Positions 56,101-64,000 of a stretch of DNA of 64,000 nt are shown in pieces. Below the pieces are notes generated by a model that ran no database searches, was not told the DNA's origin, and saw nothing but the letters and a program-made list of their open reading frames with translations. The stretch is taken from NCBI GenBank assembly GCA_037179385.1, contig CM074195.1:12065887-12129886 (forward strand), in the 5' to 3' direction. A program made the translations under genes and the position numbers. Every line of letters starts with the position of its first letter. Position 1 is the stretch's first letter. Origin of the DNA: Holothuria scabra (lineage: Eukaryota; Echinodermata; Holothuroidea; Aspidochirotida; Holothuriidae).

Positions 56101-59100
56101 GGTGGAGATCAAAGGTCATTTAGGGTCATGAGAGGTCAAAAGGTCAAAAGCTTGTAAACACGATATCTCGAGAACGGTACACGTGACTGTGCTCATATTT
56201 GGTGTGTGGGTTGTTCATATTGAGTAGATGATCCCTATTACTTTTGGTGGAGGTCAAAGGTCATTTGAGGTCAGGAAAGGTCAAAAGGTCAAAACCTTGT
56301 AAACACAATATCTCGAACGGTACATGTGACTATGCTCATATTTGGTGTGTGGGTTGGTCATATTGATTAGATAATCCCTATCGATCTTCTTGGAGGTCAA
56401 AGGTCATTTGGGGTCACGAGAGGTCAATAGGTAAATTCCTTAGAAATTGCTTGTAAACACGGTATCTCAAGAAGGGTTAGTGTGACTCATCTCATGTTTG
56501 GTGTGTGCATTGGCCATATTGAGTAGATGATCCCTATTGTTTTTGGTGGAGATCAAAGGTCATTTAGGGTCATGAGAGGTCAAAAGGTCAAAAGCTTGTA
56601 AACACGATATCTCGAGAACGGTACATGTGACTATGCTCATATTTGGTGTGTGGGTTGGTCATATTAAGTAGATAATCCCTATCGATTTTCTTGGAGGTCA
56701 AAGGTCATTTGGGGTCACGAGAGGTCAATAGGTAAATTCCTTAGAAATTGCTTGTAAACACGGTATCTCAAGAAGGGTTAGTGTGACTCATCTCATGTTT
56801 GGTGTGTGCATTGGCCATATTGAGTAGATGATCCCTATTGTTTTTGGTGGAGATCAAAGGTCATTTAGGGTCATGAGAGGTCAAAAGGTCAAAACTTCGT
56901 AAACACGATATCTCGAGAACGGTACATGTGACTGTGCTCATATTTGGTGTGTGGGTTGTTCATATTGAGTAGATGATCCCTATTACTTTTGGTGGAGGTC
57001 AAAGGTCATTTGAGGTCAGGAAAGGTCAAAAGGTCAAAACCTTGTAAACACAATATCTCGAACGGTACATGTGACTATGCTCATATTTGGTGTGTGGGTT
57101 GGTCATATTGATTAGATAATCCCTATCGATCTTCTTGGAGGTCAAAGGTCATTTGGAGTCACGAGAGGTCAATAGGTAAATTCCTTAGAAATTGCTTGTA
57201 AACACGGTATCTCAAGAAGGGTTAGTGTGACTCATCTCATGTTTGGTGTGTGCATTGGCCATATTGAGTAGATGATCCCTATTGTTTTTGGTGGAGATCA
57301 AAGGTCATTTAGGGTCATGAGAGGTCAAAAGGTCAAAACTTCGTAAACACGATATCTCGAGAACGGTACATGTGACTGTGCTCATATCTGGTGTGTGGGT
57401 TGTTCATATTGAGTAGATGATCCCTATTACTTTTGGTGGAGGTCAAAGGTCATTTGAGGTCAGGAAAGGTCAAAAGGTCAAAACCTTGTAAACACAGTAT
57501 CTCGAGAACGGTACATGTAAGTATGCTCATATTTGGTGTGTGGGTTGGTCATAATGATTAGATAATCCCTATCGATCTTCTTGGAGGTCAAAGCTCATTT
57601 GGGGTCACAAGAGGTCAATAGGTAAATTCCTTAGAAATTGCTTGTAAACACGGTATCTCAAGAAGGGTAAGTGTGACTAATCTCATATTTGGGTGTGTGC
57701 ATTGGCCATATTGAGTAGATGATCCCTATTGTTTTTGGTGGAGATCAAAGGTCATTTGGGGTCATGAGAGGTCACAAGGTCAAAACTTCGTAAACACAAT
57801 ATTTCCTCGAACGGTACATGTGACTAATCTCATATTTGGTGGTGCATTGGCCATATTGAGTAGATGATCCCTATTGTTTTTGGTGGAGATCAAAGGTCAT
57901 TTAGGGTCACGAGAGGTCAAAAGGTCAAAACTTCGTAAACACGATGTCTCGAGAACGGTACATGTGACTATACTCATATTTGGTGTGTGGGTTTTCAGAT
58001 TGAGTAGTTGATCCCTATTGTTTTTGGTGGAGGTCAAAGGTCATTTGGGGTCACGAGAGGTCAGAAGTTCAAAACATCGTAAACACGATATCTCGAGAAC
58101 GGTACATGTAAGTATGCTCATATTTGGTGTGTTGGTTTGTCATATTGAGTAGATGATCTCTGTCGATTTTCGTGGAGGTTAAAGGTCATTTGGGGTCACA
58201 AGAGGTCAATAGGTAAATTCTTAGAAATTGCTTGTAAACATGGTATCTCAAGAAGAGTTAGTGTGACTAATCTCATATTTGGTGTGTGCATTGGCCATAT
58301 TGAATAGTTGATCCCTATTGCTTTTGGTGGAGATCAAAGGTCATTTGCGGTCAGGAGAGGTCAAAAGGTCAAAACTTCGTTAACATGATATCTCAAGAAC
58401 GGTACATGTGACTATACTCATATTTGGTGAGTGTGTTGGCCATATTGAGTAGATGATCCCTACTGTTTTTGGTGTAGGTCAAAGGTCATTTGGGGTCATG
58501 AGAGGTCAAAAGGTCAAAACTTCGTAAACATGATATCTCAAGAACAGTACATGTGACTGTGCTCATATTTGGTGTGGGTTGGTCATATTGAGGAGATGAT
58601 CCCTATTGATTTTCTGAGAGGTCAAAGTTCATTTGGAGTCAGCATGTTCAAAACCTGACAAGCTTTCCTGCAGTCTTTCAAGAAAGCTCACTTGTAGGGT
58701 CCTGTAACTTGTCCTGTAGATGGCACATAGTGAATACATGGTTCCAGAAGTTTTTGGTGGAGGTCAAATGTCATTTGCGTTCACAATGGGCAAGGGGGAT
58801 CTCAATGTAGGAAGATTGGATGCCTTGCATGTGTACTTTGTAGGCACATTATGGAGCCCTGTTTATTGAAAAACATTGCAAGGCAATCTCAATGTGAAAA
58901 AAGGCCTTACATTTCAGCGGCAAGGAATCACTAAGCCTTTTGGCTTTCTGGTTTCCTGTTGTGGCTCTTTGGCTTGTTTTCCCCACTCCATTGCTTATGC
59001 TGAGCATCAAACACAATGATGGTAGGCTATGAGGAGTAAAGCTTTAGACATAAGGGCAGCATAGTGCTGCAATCATATTGCATTATACATTCATAGAGAG

Positions 59101-62100
59101 TATTAGTGAACAAGCCATGACCTTGTTACTTGTATAATAATCATTAGAGCTTCCTTTCATATTTTCTGCTTGAAACATAATTACATTTTAGTGACAGTAT
59201 CATCATTTGTACTCTCATCTCTAAGCTCTTCAATAAATATTGTTGCATCCATTAGCATAATTTATCCTTACTCATAAATTAATCTATGTTCACAAAATTC
59301 CATCTCTTTCTTCTTTGCTGTTGTTTGACTAACATAGCAACATTTCAGCTGTAATTTAGTGTTTATTAGAAAATTCCACAGATTGATCTACTACTTTTTT
59401 GTCCAACACTTGTGTATAAGAAATTCAGTTTTATATTTTGACTTCTTAACATTCAAATTTGTTTCACTCCTACTTACCTTTCCTGTTTAACTATTATATA
59501 ACTACTAACTACTACAGAACTACTAACTACTATATAACTACTAACTACTACAGAACTACTAACTACTATATAACTACTCACTACTATAGAGCTACTAACT
59601 ACGATATAACTACTAACTACGGTGGGATGATCACATTCAATTTTGTTACAATCTGCTGTACATAGGATAATCAATGACTCACACTTTTAACTTTGCCAGC
59701 ATCAAGTAGAAATGTGTCTTTTAAAAGAGAAGGATGAGGAGTGGGGGGGGGGGGGTGGAATGGGATGTGGCAGGATGGGATGATGGTTGATGCTTAAATA
59801 ACAGTAAATTTTGTTGGATGTTTCTAAATTACGGGAGACATTGCATTTCTGGTTTGACAGTAAAGGTAATATTGTTAGTGTCTCTTGCATAAATGTACCA
59901 AAACTTGTCTCCTTCTTGTGAGAACATCTGCCACTGATTATTCAGAGTGTTTGGGAAAGTTGGGCAAATATATACTTAAAGGGAAATCTTGCCTTTGTTT
60001 TGGAAGAAAAATTCACCCTTTTAAAACAAATATTTATTGACACAGGGTGATAGATTATCAAAACCAAAGCAGTATGGTAGCCTTCTTTTCAAGAAATAAG
60101 TTTCCCTCAGATAGAAATTCAGTTGTTTGTTGCTCAAGAACAATTTGTTCACCCAAACTTTCAACATTTCAGATGATTTAACATCCATGGCTCTTGTTAT
60201 GCATAGTATTTTGAAGAGATGTAGCTATTGCGGGGGTTTATGATTAAGACTGAAATGTTGGATAGTGTCTGAGCCATTTTCTCTGTACTGTTTTTTGAAG
60301 CATTTTAAACCCAATATTTCCCTTTAACAAGTAATTTTCATTGTCTGAGACAGCTCCAATGCACCCAATTGTGCAATTTGTAATCTCCACTGTTATGGTT
60401 CTACCTCTGATTATGTATGCATTCAGGGCTGTGGTTTAGGTGAATTTTCCTATACATTCAGGGGGCTGTTCCACAAAGAGTTACGCACAATCTTAAGTTT
60501 GATTCACCATACTTAAGCCAACAGTAAATCATACTTAAGATCGTGCGTAACTCTTTGTAGAACGGGCCCCTCAGGGCTCGATTTTCATGGTTGTCCGATT
60601 GTCCGGGACAACTAAATTTTCATAGGGACAACCAAAAGTTAAAGGTTGTTTGTCCAATGGACAACCATTTTTCTCTCAGATGGAAGAAGTATAAGGCTGA
60701 CTGATAAAACTTTCCAACTTTTTTCATCTACCATGTTTCAGACTTGAAGTGCTTTTGTCTTTCAAACATCCTAGCTTTTTATTATTCAAGACCAATAGTA
60801 CAACATAAAGTGCACACAGTTACTGTTTTGTAATTGTGTGCAAAATGTTTCGGACAACCAGATTTCATTGTGGACAACCAAAACTAGTGAAATGGTTGCC
60901 CGAAGGACAACCATAAATTTTTCTGAAAATAGAGGCCTGCCCCTGGTTATTGGTTTTATGCTAACTTTCTTAAGGTCTTTAATCAATGCTATTAAAATGT
61001 TTTGGCCCTTTGTCGGTGTTTTCAGCAGCATACATATTAAGTGTCCAATGTTTGCAGTAATTTCATGGCTACACTTTCCCTCTGTGGGCTGGGGTTGTAG
61101 AATATGCCCACAGTATCTCCCGCCTGTCGTAAGAGGCGACTAAAGGGAAACCAAATTTGAACTTGAACAAAACTTGGAAAAATAAATTTAAACTTTGAAC
61201 TTTTTATCGAGTCGACTGACTTTATATGGCAGGTTGGTGTGTAGTTAAATCTCATCTAACTTACCAAATTACTTCAAGGTTACACTTCCAAATATTGAAT
61301 TTATAGCTGTAAAATAAAATTAAAATATCCTATTTTGTTAAAATTCAGAAGGTAAATGAGTTGCTCACATGTCAGTATTCTTTGAGACTCTCAATATCTT
61401 TGTCTGAATGATCAAGTTTGCTGTTGACATCTTTACAGTGAAGACATACCCCTTCTACCCTCATTGGATTATGATCATGTCAAGAGGGATATGATCCAGG
61501 CAGAGACTCATGAGAAGGCTCTACTGCTTCAAGCTCTAAGATGGGTGAGTTTTTAATGAAGTTGCATTTGTTACATTTGTGTAACATTAAAAATAAAGAA
61601 AGCCATCATTACTGTGATTTAGATTCAAGTATGGAAATTGAAAGCAAACATTTATAAAGGATACAGTAACTTCCCTACTTGGTTGCCAATAGTTTTACAC
61701 AAACTGTATGTGGCTGAGTGCTGTCTAATGTTAGAGCTTTCAAATGTTACTCGGAAGGTCCGGTAATGAGATGAATACAACGAATCCAAAAAGAAAGAGA
61801 AAACATACATCTGGATTTAGTAAAGTATATTAAAAAACCATGAAATAAAAGGTTTGCCTCCTTGTTGGCAACTTACAGGAATGAGGAGTGACGCTGCACC
61901 ACATGCCGTCCTTTTATATTAACTTGAACTCATAATGGGATTGGTTCAGAGAAACCTTGTGCTAGAATACAATCTGCATAAATATGAATATGTATGACCT
62001 ACAAATAAATAAACATCACTATGACATTCATGTGAATAAACATCACATTACAGGTCCAGGGTTTGATTTCCAGGCAGGATCACACAAAAAACTTTACAAA

Positions 62101-62841
62101 TGGAACCTACTGCCATTATCTGTAATGCTATGCATGAGCAATAGAGTAGGGTATAAAACCCAGGGCCCAACCACTGGAAAAAATGGCTGTGAGCACCAAT
62201 AGATAAAACCAGAATGTTATAAGTTGTAGCATAAAACTGTATGTGCATTTCAGTTGCGTAGCCAGAGTGAAATTGATTCAAGACCACATTTTGTCCCCAC
62301 TTCCAGAATCCAGAAAGATACAATCCGTTTCTCACAATCCAAAAATCTTACAGTCTTCTTGATACTTTTCTTCAGTAGATCTATAGACCTACTGTTTGTA
62401 AAGAATGGGAATAGGTGTAAGCGTTGACACACAGCACTAGACTTCATAAAAGTTAAGTATTGCTTATACGATGTTGCCCCCCTCCCCCCTTGAGCGTTTG
62501 TTTGCCCTTTTTACAATGGAATCCTAGCTATACCACTGGTGCATTTTCAGTGGTATAAAAGGTATTGGCTTAAAATTTGAGAGGTGTATGATTTATTGAT
62601 TTATGATGAAGTTTCGCTTTTTTCTGATCAAGGGCATTAAATACCCTTTAGCTATCTTACTCTAGTTTGAATGAACAATGCACAAATGTGAACGAAGAAA
62701 AACTGTTTCTTCTATTGAAAATCTTAAGTATTTTGTTTCCAGCGTTTAACACGCAGTGAACCTGGAGAGCAGAGGGACACAGTCATTTTAGCATATGTAC
62801 AGCATGATTTGCTTGGTTGTAAAGAAGAGTCTGAACACAGG
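38064..62841 (+). CDS. ARMC9: LisH domain-containing protein ARMC9, 5' part of gene, ten coding exons
   Basis: Exons 38064-38135, 41846-41968, 42847-43023, 45260-45508, 48651-48742, 49230-49304, 50042-50128, 51092-51129, 61439-61544 and 62743-62841 give about 370 residues; the gene runs past the right edge. The start [13 protein letters not shown] precedes a LisH motif ([20 protein letters not shown]). Diagnostic ARMC9 blocks: [111 protein letters not shown]. The armadillo repeats should lie to the right. Family knowledge: ARMC9 sits at basal bodies and centrioles, is mutated in Joubert syndrome, and works with TOGARAM1 in cilium stability. Odd points: a U12-type donor after 45508, a GC-AG intron after 49304, and half-site satellites in three introns. 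Confidence 0.95.
38772..40830. mobile_element. Helentron/HINE-like element carrying 156-bp satellite
   Basis: The 5' end is GATTCCTTGCC-GTAGGCA-GGCAAGGAATC (11-bp hairpin) followed by TATGCGATGGTGATG and a (TG)n tract. The 3' end is GGCAAGGAATC, a hairpin AAGCC-TTTT-GGCTT and then TCTGG-TT. Inverted subterminal repeats, a tandem-repeat core and a 3' hairpin followed by CTRR are the described layout of non-autonomous Helentrons (HINE/DINE-1 type). The same two ends bracket the array at 54883-58953. Confidence 0.6.
38866..40735. repeat. 156-bp satellite with perfect DR1 motifs
   Basis: About 12 units, period 156-157 bp (cores at 38966, 39122, 39278, 39434, 39591). Each has CTTGTAAACACGATATCTTC, a TTGGTATATAGATTTGTCAT block and AGGTCAAAGGTCATTTGAGG then TCA. 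The half-site block, for example 38966-38988, is AGGTCA-1-AGGTCA-4-AGGTCA. Two units near 40130-40230 are degraded. The unit is a multiple of three, so an open frame persists by chance. Confidence 0.9.
40624..41745. repeat. 561-bp tandem duplication
   Basis: 40624-41184 and 41185-41745 are almost identical; the few differences include AAAATAAAACCATCAGG against AAAATAGAGCCATCAGG and TATTGCAAG against TATTGTAAG. The duplication includes the last satellite unit and the 3' end of the Helentron-like element, so a second 3' end lies at 41350-41391. It is recent compared with the other repeats. Confidence 0.9.
41846..41968 (+). CDS. ARMC9: ARMC9 exon, LisH motif
   Basis: Forty-one codons: [20 protein letters not shown] then [20 protein letters not shown] and Q. 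LisH dimerisation motif. Acceptor ATCGCAG, donor CAG|GTAATT. Confidence 0.93.
42168..42352 (+). repeat. Interspersed repeat of about 190 bp, plus copy
   Basis: Words such as AAGGGAGTAAAATTTCC, GGGAAATTTCCCACAAATTG and GGAAAGGAGCCTTCCAGCTT match the reverse complement of 47222-47405. No TIR or tRNA head was seen, so the class is unknown. Confidence 0.55.
42847..43023 (+). CDS. ARMC9: ARMC9 exon
   Basis: Fifty-nine codons: [59 protein letters not shown]. The FF-LWEEH and KLEFYL-I-FAI pattern is typical of ARMC9. Donor AAG|GTAAGT. Confidence 0.95.
43337..43540. mobile_element. MITE with CAGGCCTTGARTTTT ends
   Basis: Left end CAGGCCTTGAGTTTTAGATT; right end AAAATTCAAGGCCTG, its inverse. About 204 bp. 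A related half-copy is at about 44870-45017 (GAGGAGTGTGATTTATGGCA, AAAACTCAAGGCCTG). Confidence 0.6.
43807..43832. repeat. (ATT)n microsatellite
   Basis: About nine perfect ATT units. Confidence 0.95.
44389..44764. mobile_element. MITE with AAGGTTGTAGCTAC ends, copy 1
   Basis: Left end CAAGGTTGTAGCTACAAT; right end TGCTGGCTACACCCCTGGTC. Shared interior with 50172-50468: GACCCTCACAAATTCCCACT, AGCAATTCTCAAC. Confidence 0.6.
45260..45508 (+). CDS. ARMC9: ARMC9 exon ending at a U12-type donor
   Basis: Eighty-three codons, including [20 protein letters not shown] and [20 protein letters not shown], ending PRLFEIY. The following bases GTATCCTTTT match the minor-spliceosome 5' splice-site consensus. 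Acceptor ACCACAG. Confidence 0.92.
45590..46330. repeat. Degraded interspersed repeats in ARMC9 intron
   Basis: The pattern AGTTTAAGTTTGGTTT, CTCTCCCCCTCAGTTG, ATATTTTACAAACCCC (45665-45775) recurs at 46120-46215. It is the opposite sense of 61065-61180 (CCCGCCTGTCGTAAGAGGCG then ACTAAAGGGAAACC). Probably a SINE-like family; class uncertain. Confidence 0.4.
46405..46535. repeat. Compound palindrome
   Basis: A core of about 37 bp (TTGTCTTTTTAACAATGAT, TAAATTTA) occurs in alternating orientation. The first two copies form a roughly 66-bp palindrome around TGAATATTCA with two mismatches. The next pair forms a perfect 48-bp palindrome centred on TTTAAATTTAAA. A third partial arm follows. Confidence 0.9.
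47222..47405 (-). repeat. Interspersed repeat of about 190 bp, minus copy
   Basis: Reverse complement reads AAGGGAGGTAAAATTTACC, GAAAATTTCCCTCTAATTTC and GGGAAAGAGCCTCCCAGCTT, matching 42168-42352. Confidence 0.55.
48651..48742 (+). CDS. ARMC9: ARMC9 exon (5' boundary uncertain)
   Basis: Encodes [20 protein letters not shown] then YNKIQ, with donor CAG|GTGAAT. With the acceptor TTCGTAG (48650) the exon starts in a phase that does not fit the phase-0 end at 45508. Using the downstream CAG (48670) fits the frame but drops the conserved-looking NSGHMQ. Confidence 0.8.
49230..49304 (+). CDS. ARMC9: ARMC9 exon with GC donor
   Basis: Twenty-five codons: [20 protein letters not shown] then ISGKQ. 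The donor is CAG|GCAAGT, a GC-AG intron; the alternative GT (49297) gives the wrong phase for the next exon. Confidence 0.92.
50042..50128 (+). CDS. ARMC9: ARMC9 exon
   Basis: Twenty-nine codons: [20 protein letters not shown] then SVDVNRPPT. Acceptor TTTCAG, donor ACT|GTAAGT. Confidence 0.94.
50172..50468. mobile_element. MITE with AAGGTTGTAGCTAC ends, copy 2
   Basis: Left end CAAGGTTGTAGCTACAAGGG; right end GCTAGCTACAACCCTCTTTG, its inverse. Same interior as 44389-44764. Confidence 0.65.
51092..51129 (+). CDS. ARMC9: ARMC9 38-nt exon
   Basis: Encodes [12 protein letters not shown] plus two bases of Ser. It follows a poly-T tract and CTCCAG; donor AG|GTAAGA. The phase joins correctly to the exon at 61439. 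Confidence 0.85.
51163..51584. mobile_element. MITE with long TIRs (AAGYCTCRGTCACAC)
   Basis: The left arm AAAGCCTCGGTCACCACAAC then AAATTCAAATCAGATTC is mirrored on the right by GAATCTGATCCAAATTCGTT then GAAGTGTGACTGAGACTTAA. About 420 bp, directly after the 38-nt ARMC9 exon. Confidence 0.7.
51612..52050. mobile_element. MITE with TAGGGCTGCCAC ends (hAT-like)
   Basis: Left end TAGGGCTGCCACTATGAG; right end ATTATTGTGGCAGCCGTA, its inverse. Inner words CGATATTAAGATATCG and AATATCACGATATTG are also mirrored. Flanks GGAGAATC and GGTGAACC could be a decayed 8-bp duplication. Confidence 0.6.
52378..52978. mobile_element. TTAA-target TIR element, long inverted arms, copy 2
   Basis: Flanked by TTAA (52378-52381, 52975-52978). 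The left arm begins AGAGTACCTCAAGTTAAAAA; the right arm ends TTTTTTGACTTGAGGTACA. The interior (GGGGTGATGTAATTAATTAA, GCAAGCAAACAGGAAGTGTT) matches 19894-20454. It carries an extra A/T-rich stretch near 52542-52598. Confidence 0.75.
53440..53831. mobile_element. GGGCTCGATTTTC element, intact copy, TSD TATGC
   Basis: Left end CAGGGCTCGATTTTCATGGT; right end TTTTCTGAAAATCATGGCCC. Flanked by TATGC at 53435-53439 and 53832-53836. GGACAACCA words recur through both halves. It is the uninterrupted form of the outer element of the 26-36 kb nest. Confidence 0.75.
54883..58953. mobile_element. Helentron/HINE-like element carrying large half-site satellite
   Basis: Same ends as 38772-40830: the GATTCCTTGCC/GGCAAGGAATC hairpin with TATGCGATGGTGATG on the left, and GGCAAGGAATCACTAAGCC then TTTTGGCTTTCTGG on the right. 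The core is about 3.7 kb of tandem repeats followed by about 270 bp of unique DNA. Confidence 0.6.
54958..58650. repeat. About 150-bp satellite with clustered AGGTCA half-sites
   Basis: About 25 units in three or four types arranged in higher-order blocks (the CGGTATCTCAAGAAGGGTTA type recurs at about 55270, 55713, 56015, 56460 and 56760). At 55506-55546 five perfect AGGTCA copies occur with spacers of 1, 4, 4 and 2. Other units read AGATCAAAGGTCA followed by GGGTCA and AGGTCA. All half-sites are in the same direction. Confidence 0.9.
58957..59040 (-). repeat. SINE body fragment
   Basis: TTGGCTTGTTTTCCCCACTC, CATTGCTTATGCTGAGCATC and AAACACAATGATGGTAGG match the body of the SINE at 12640-12870 in the same orientation. 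Confidence 0.5.
59491..59630. repeat. ACTACTA minisatellite
   Basis: Repeats of ACTACTAACTACTAYA with TATATA or CAGA variants, period about 27 bp. The open frames across it on both strands are low-complexity artefacts. Confidence 0.85.
59976..60326. mobile_element. Small TIR element (TTAAAGGGAAATMTTG ends), copy 2
   Basis: Left end TTAAAGGGAAATCTTGCC; right end CCAATATTTCCCTTTAA. The interior is the reverse complement of 9493-9843 over much of its length (GTATGGTAGCCTTCTTTTCA, TTGTTGCTCAAGAACAATTT). Confidence 0.65.
60461..60570. mobile_element. 110-bp hairpin MITE
   Basis: Left half GGGGGCTGTTCCACAAAGAG then TTACGCACAATCTTAAG. Right half CTTAAGATCGTGCGTAACTC then TTTGTAGAACGGGCCCC, its inverse. 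TCA flanks both ends. The right end abuts the next element. Confidence 0.8.
60572..60939. mobile_element. GGGCTCGATTTTC element, intact copy, TSD CCCCT
   Basis: Left end CAGGGCTCGATTTTCATGGT; right end TTTTTCTGAAAATAGAGGCC then TG. Flanked by CCCCT at 60567-60571 and 60940-60944. The left duplication falls inside the end of the hairpin MITE at 60461-60570, so this element inserted into that one. Confidence 0.75.
61439..61544 (+). CDS. ARMC9: ARMC9 exon
   Basis: It completes Ser, then encodes [20 protein letters not shown] and [15 protein letters not shown]. Acceptor TTACAG, donor TGG|GTGAGT. Confidence 0.94.
62030..62205 (+). mobile_element. tRNA-derived SINE, plus copy
   Basis: B-box-like GGTCCAGGGTTTGATTTCCA, then body AAATGGAACCTACTGCCATT and GCTATGCATGAGCAATAGAG, matching the minus-strand copy at 12640-12870. 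The A-box side is poorly preserved. Confidence 0.6.
62743..62841 (+). CDS. ARMC9: ARMC9 exon, last one in window
   Basis: Thirty-three codons: [20 protein letters not shown] then [13 protein letters not shown]. Acceptor TTTCCAG, donor AGG|GTAAGA. The next exon should lie right of the window. Confidence 0.94.
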
Positions 62842-63009
62842 GTAAGATAAAACTCAACAGGAAATAAGAGAAGAATCTGTTTGTTCTTGTTTGAACAAAC
62901 AGATTCTTCTCTTGTTCTAGGCTTTCTTAAGGAAAGTAAACTATATAGAAATTTCTGACATGACTCCTGCTTGTGCTATCCTTTTCATGGAAGTTGACCC
63001 CCGTTTTAC

Positions 63010-63060
63010 ATTTTTGGTTTCGATGGTAAGAGAAACCAATGCAATCATGATGGCGTGCGT

Positions 63061-63099
<39 letters not shown>

Positions 63100-64000
63100 T
63101 GTGTGTTTGTGACACTTTGCTTGTTAACACGATATCTCAAGATAGGAATGTCGCTGAGTTTTCAAACTTAGTACATAGATGCCCTATATTAAGAGAAAGA
63201 ACCCTATCGATTTTGGTCGAGTTTGAAGGTCATTTGAGGTCACAGGGGTCAAAAACTCGAAACACTTTACATTTAACACAACTAACTCGTTAACAAGATA
63301 TCTCAAGATAGGAATATCTGACAGTTTTCAGACTTGGTACTTAGATGCCCCATATGAAGAGGAAGAACCCTATCGTTTTTGGTGGAGTTTAAAGGTCATC
63401 TGGGGTCACAGGGGTCAAAGGACTCGAAACACTTTACAATACGATATGGCACAGTAGGAATGTTTGAAAGTATTCAAATTTGGTACATAGATGTCCCATA
63501 TCAAGAAAAAGAACAGCATAAGTTTTCATTGAGTTTAAAGGTTATTTGGGGTCACAGGTGTCAAAGGACTCGAAATACTTTACATTTAACTCATTAACAC
63601 AGTATTTCAATGTAAAAATGCCATAGGACTTGAAACACTTTACATTTAACTCATTAACACAGTATCTGAAGGTATGAATGTTTGAAAGTATTCAAACTTG
63701 GTTCATAGATGTCCTATATCAAGAAAAAGAACAATATCAGTTTTCAACGAGTTTAAAGGTTATTTGGTGTGACAGGTGTCAAAGGACTCGAAACACTTTA
63801 CATTTAACTAACTAACAAAGTATCTCAATGTAGAAATGTTCATAGGACTTGAAACACTTTACATTTCACTCATTAGCACAGTATCTGAAGGTAGAAATGT
63901 CAGGAAGTTTTCAAACTTCGTACATAGATGTCCCATATCAAGAGGAAGAATGGTATGGGTTTTGGTCAAGTTCAAAGGTCATTTGGGGTCACAGGTGGTC
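63010..64000. repeat. Third half-site satellite, truncated by window edge
   Basis: It opens with hairpin GGTTTC-GATGGTAAGA-GAAACC, AATGCAATCATGATGGCGTG and a (TG)n tract, the same plan as the other two elements but with a different 5' sequence. Diverged units of about 150-180 bp contain AAGGTCATTTGAGGTCACAG and GGGTCAAA (half-sites spaced 4 and 3). A partial 63-65 bp sub-repeat (ACTTTACATTTAACTCATTA) occurs at 63570-63870. Confidence 0.75.

Noticed and set aside
54958..58650. CRISPR-like array.
   Set aside because: Repeats are directly contiguous with no unique spacers, units are about 150 bp, and this is an animal intron.
59459..59674. Overlapping Tyr/Thr-rich and Val/Ser-rich frames on both strands.
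   Set aside because: They are translations of the ACTACTA minisatellite.
60461..60570. Intrinsic terminator or microRNA hairpin.
   Set aside because: The inverted halves reach the ends with TIR character and TCA flanks, so a MITE is the simpler reading. No evidence of precursor-type loop conservation.

Overview
This is an animal nuclear genome window of AT-rich DNA. Three genes have short exons and long introns, separated by dense non-autonomous transposons and satellites. Exon-level homology, the foldback-type and terminal-inverted-repeat (TIR) elements and the general repeat style suggest an invertebrate deuterostope-grade genome, most likely an echinoderm; this is inference, and the species cannot be read from the window. 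No bacterial-type gene, intact transposase or viral gene was recognised.

Layout. (1) 1-10.5 kb, plus strand: the 3' part of a Y-box/cold-shock-domain protein gene (YBX family). Six coding exons are visible; the first exons lie upstream of the window. Three of its introns carry related structured segments of about 144 nt (3652-3795, 6523-6666, 8581-8725) that look like H/ACA snoRNAs. (2) 10.5-14.6 kb: intergenic DNA with a tRNA-derived SINE and several small TIR elements. (3) 14.6-20.6 kb, minus strand: a complete cyclophilin H gene (PPIH), six coding exons giving 174 residues. (4) 20.6-23.5 kb: PPIH upstream region with a 101-bp tandem repeat split by a hAT-like insertion, then a candidate promoter with E-box and CCAAT motifs near 23.24-23.46 kb. 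(5) 23.7-38 kb: a transposon nest. It holds a foldback-like element with about 500-bp inverted arms around an 81/89-bp hairpin satellite, a four-level nest of TIR elements (26.39-36.65 kb), and a decayed second foldback copy split by an 837-bp element with a TAA duplication. (6) 38.0-64.0 kb, plus strand: the 5' part of ARMC9, the LisH-domain ciliary basal-body protein, with ten coding exons; the gene runs off the right edge. Its introns contain three satellites (units about 150-156 bp) made of repeated AGGTCA nuclear-receptor half-sites, two of them inside elements with Helentron-like ends.

The three genes do not form a pathway. YBX packages mRNA, PPIH belongs to the U4/U6.U5 tri-snRNP, and ARMC9 acts at the cilium base. 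PPIH and ARMC9 are divergently arranged, so the 23.2-23.5 kb region could be a shared promoter, now separated from the first ARMC9 coding exon by about 14 kb of nested insertions. The most unusual observations are the intronic H/ACA-like RNA family in YBX, the half-site satellites in ARMC9, the Trp-to-Phe change at the cyclosporin-contact position of PPIH, and a U12-type donor in ARMC9 with a reading-frame puzzle at its acceptor.
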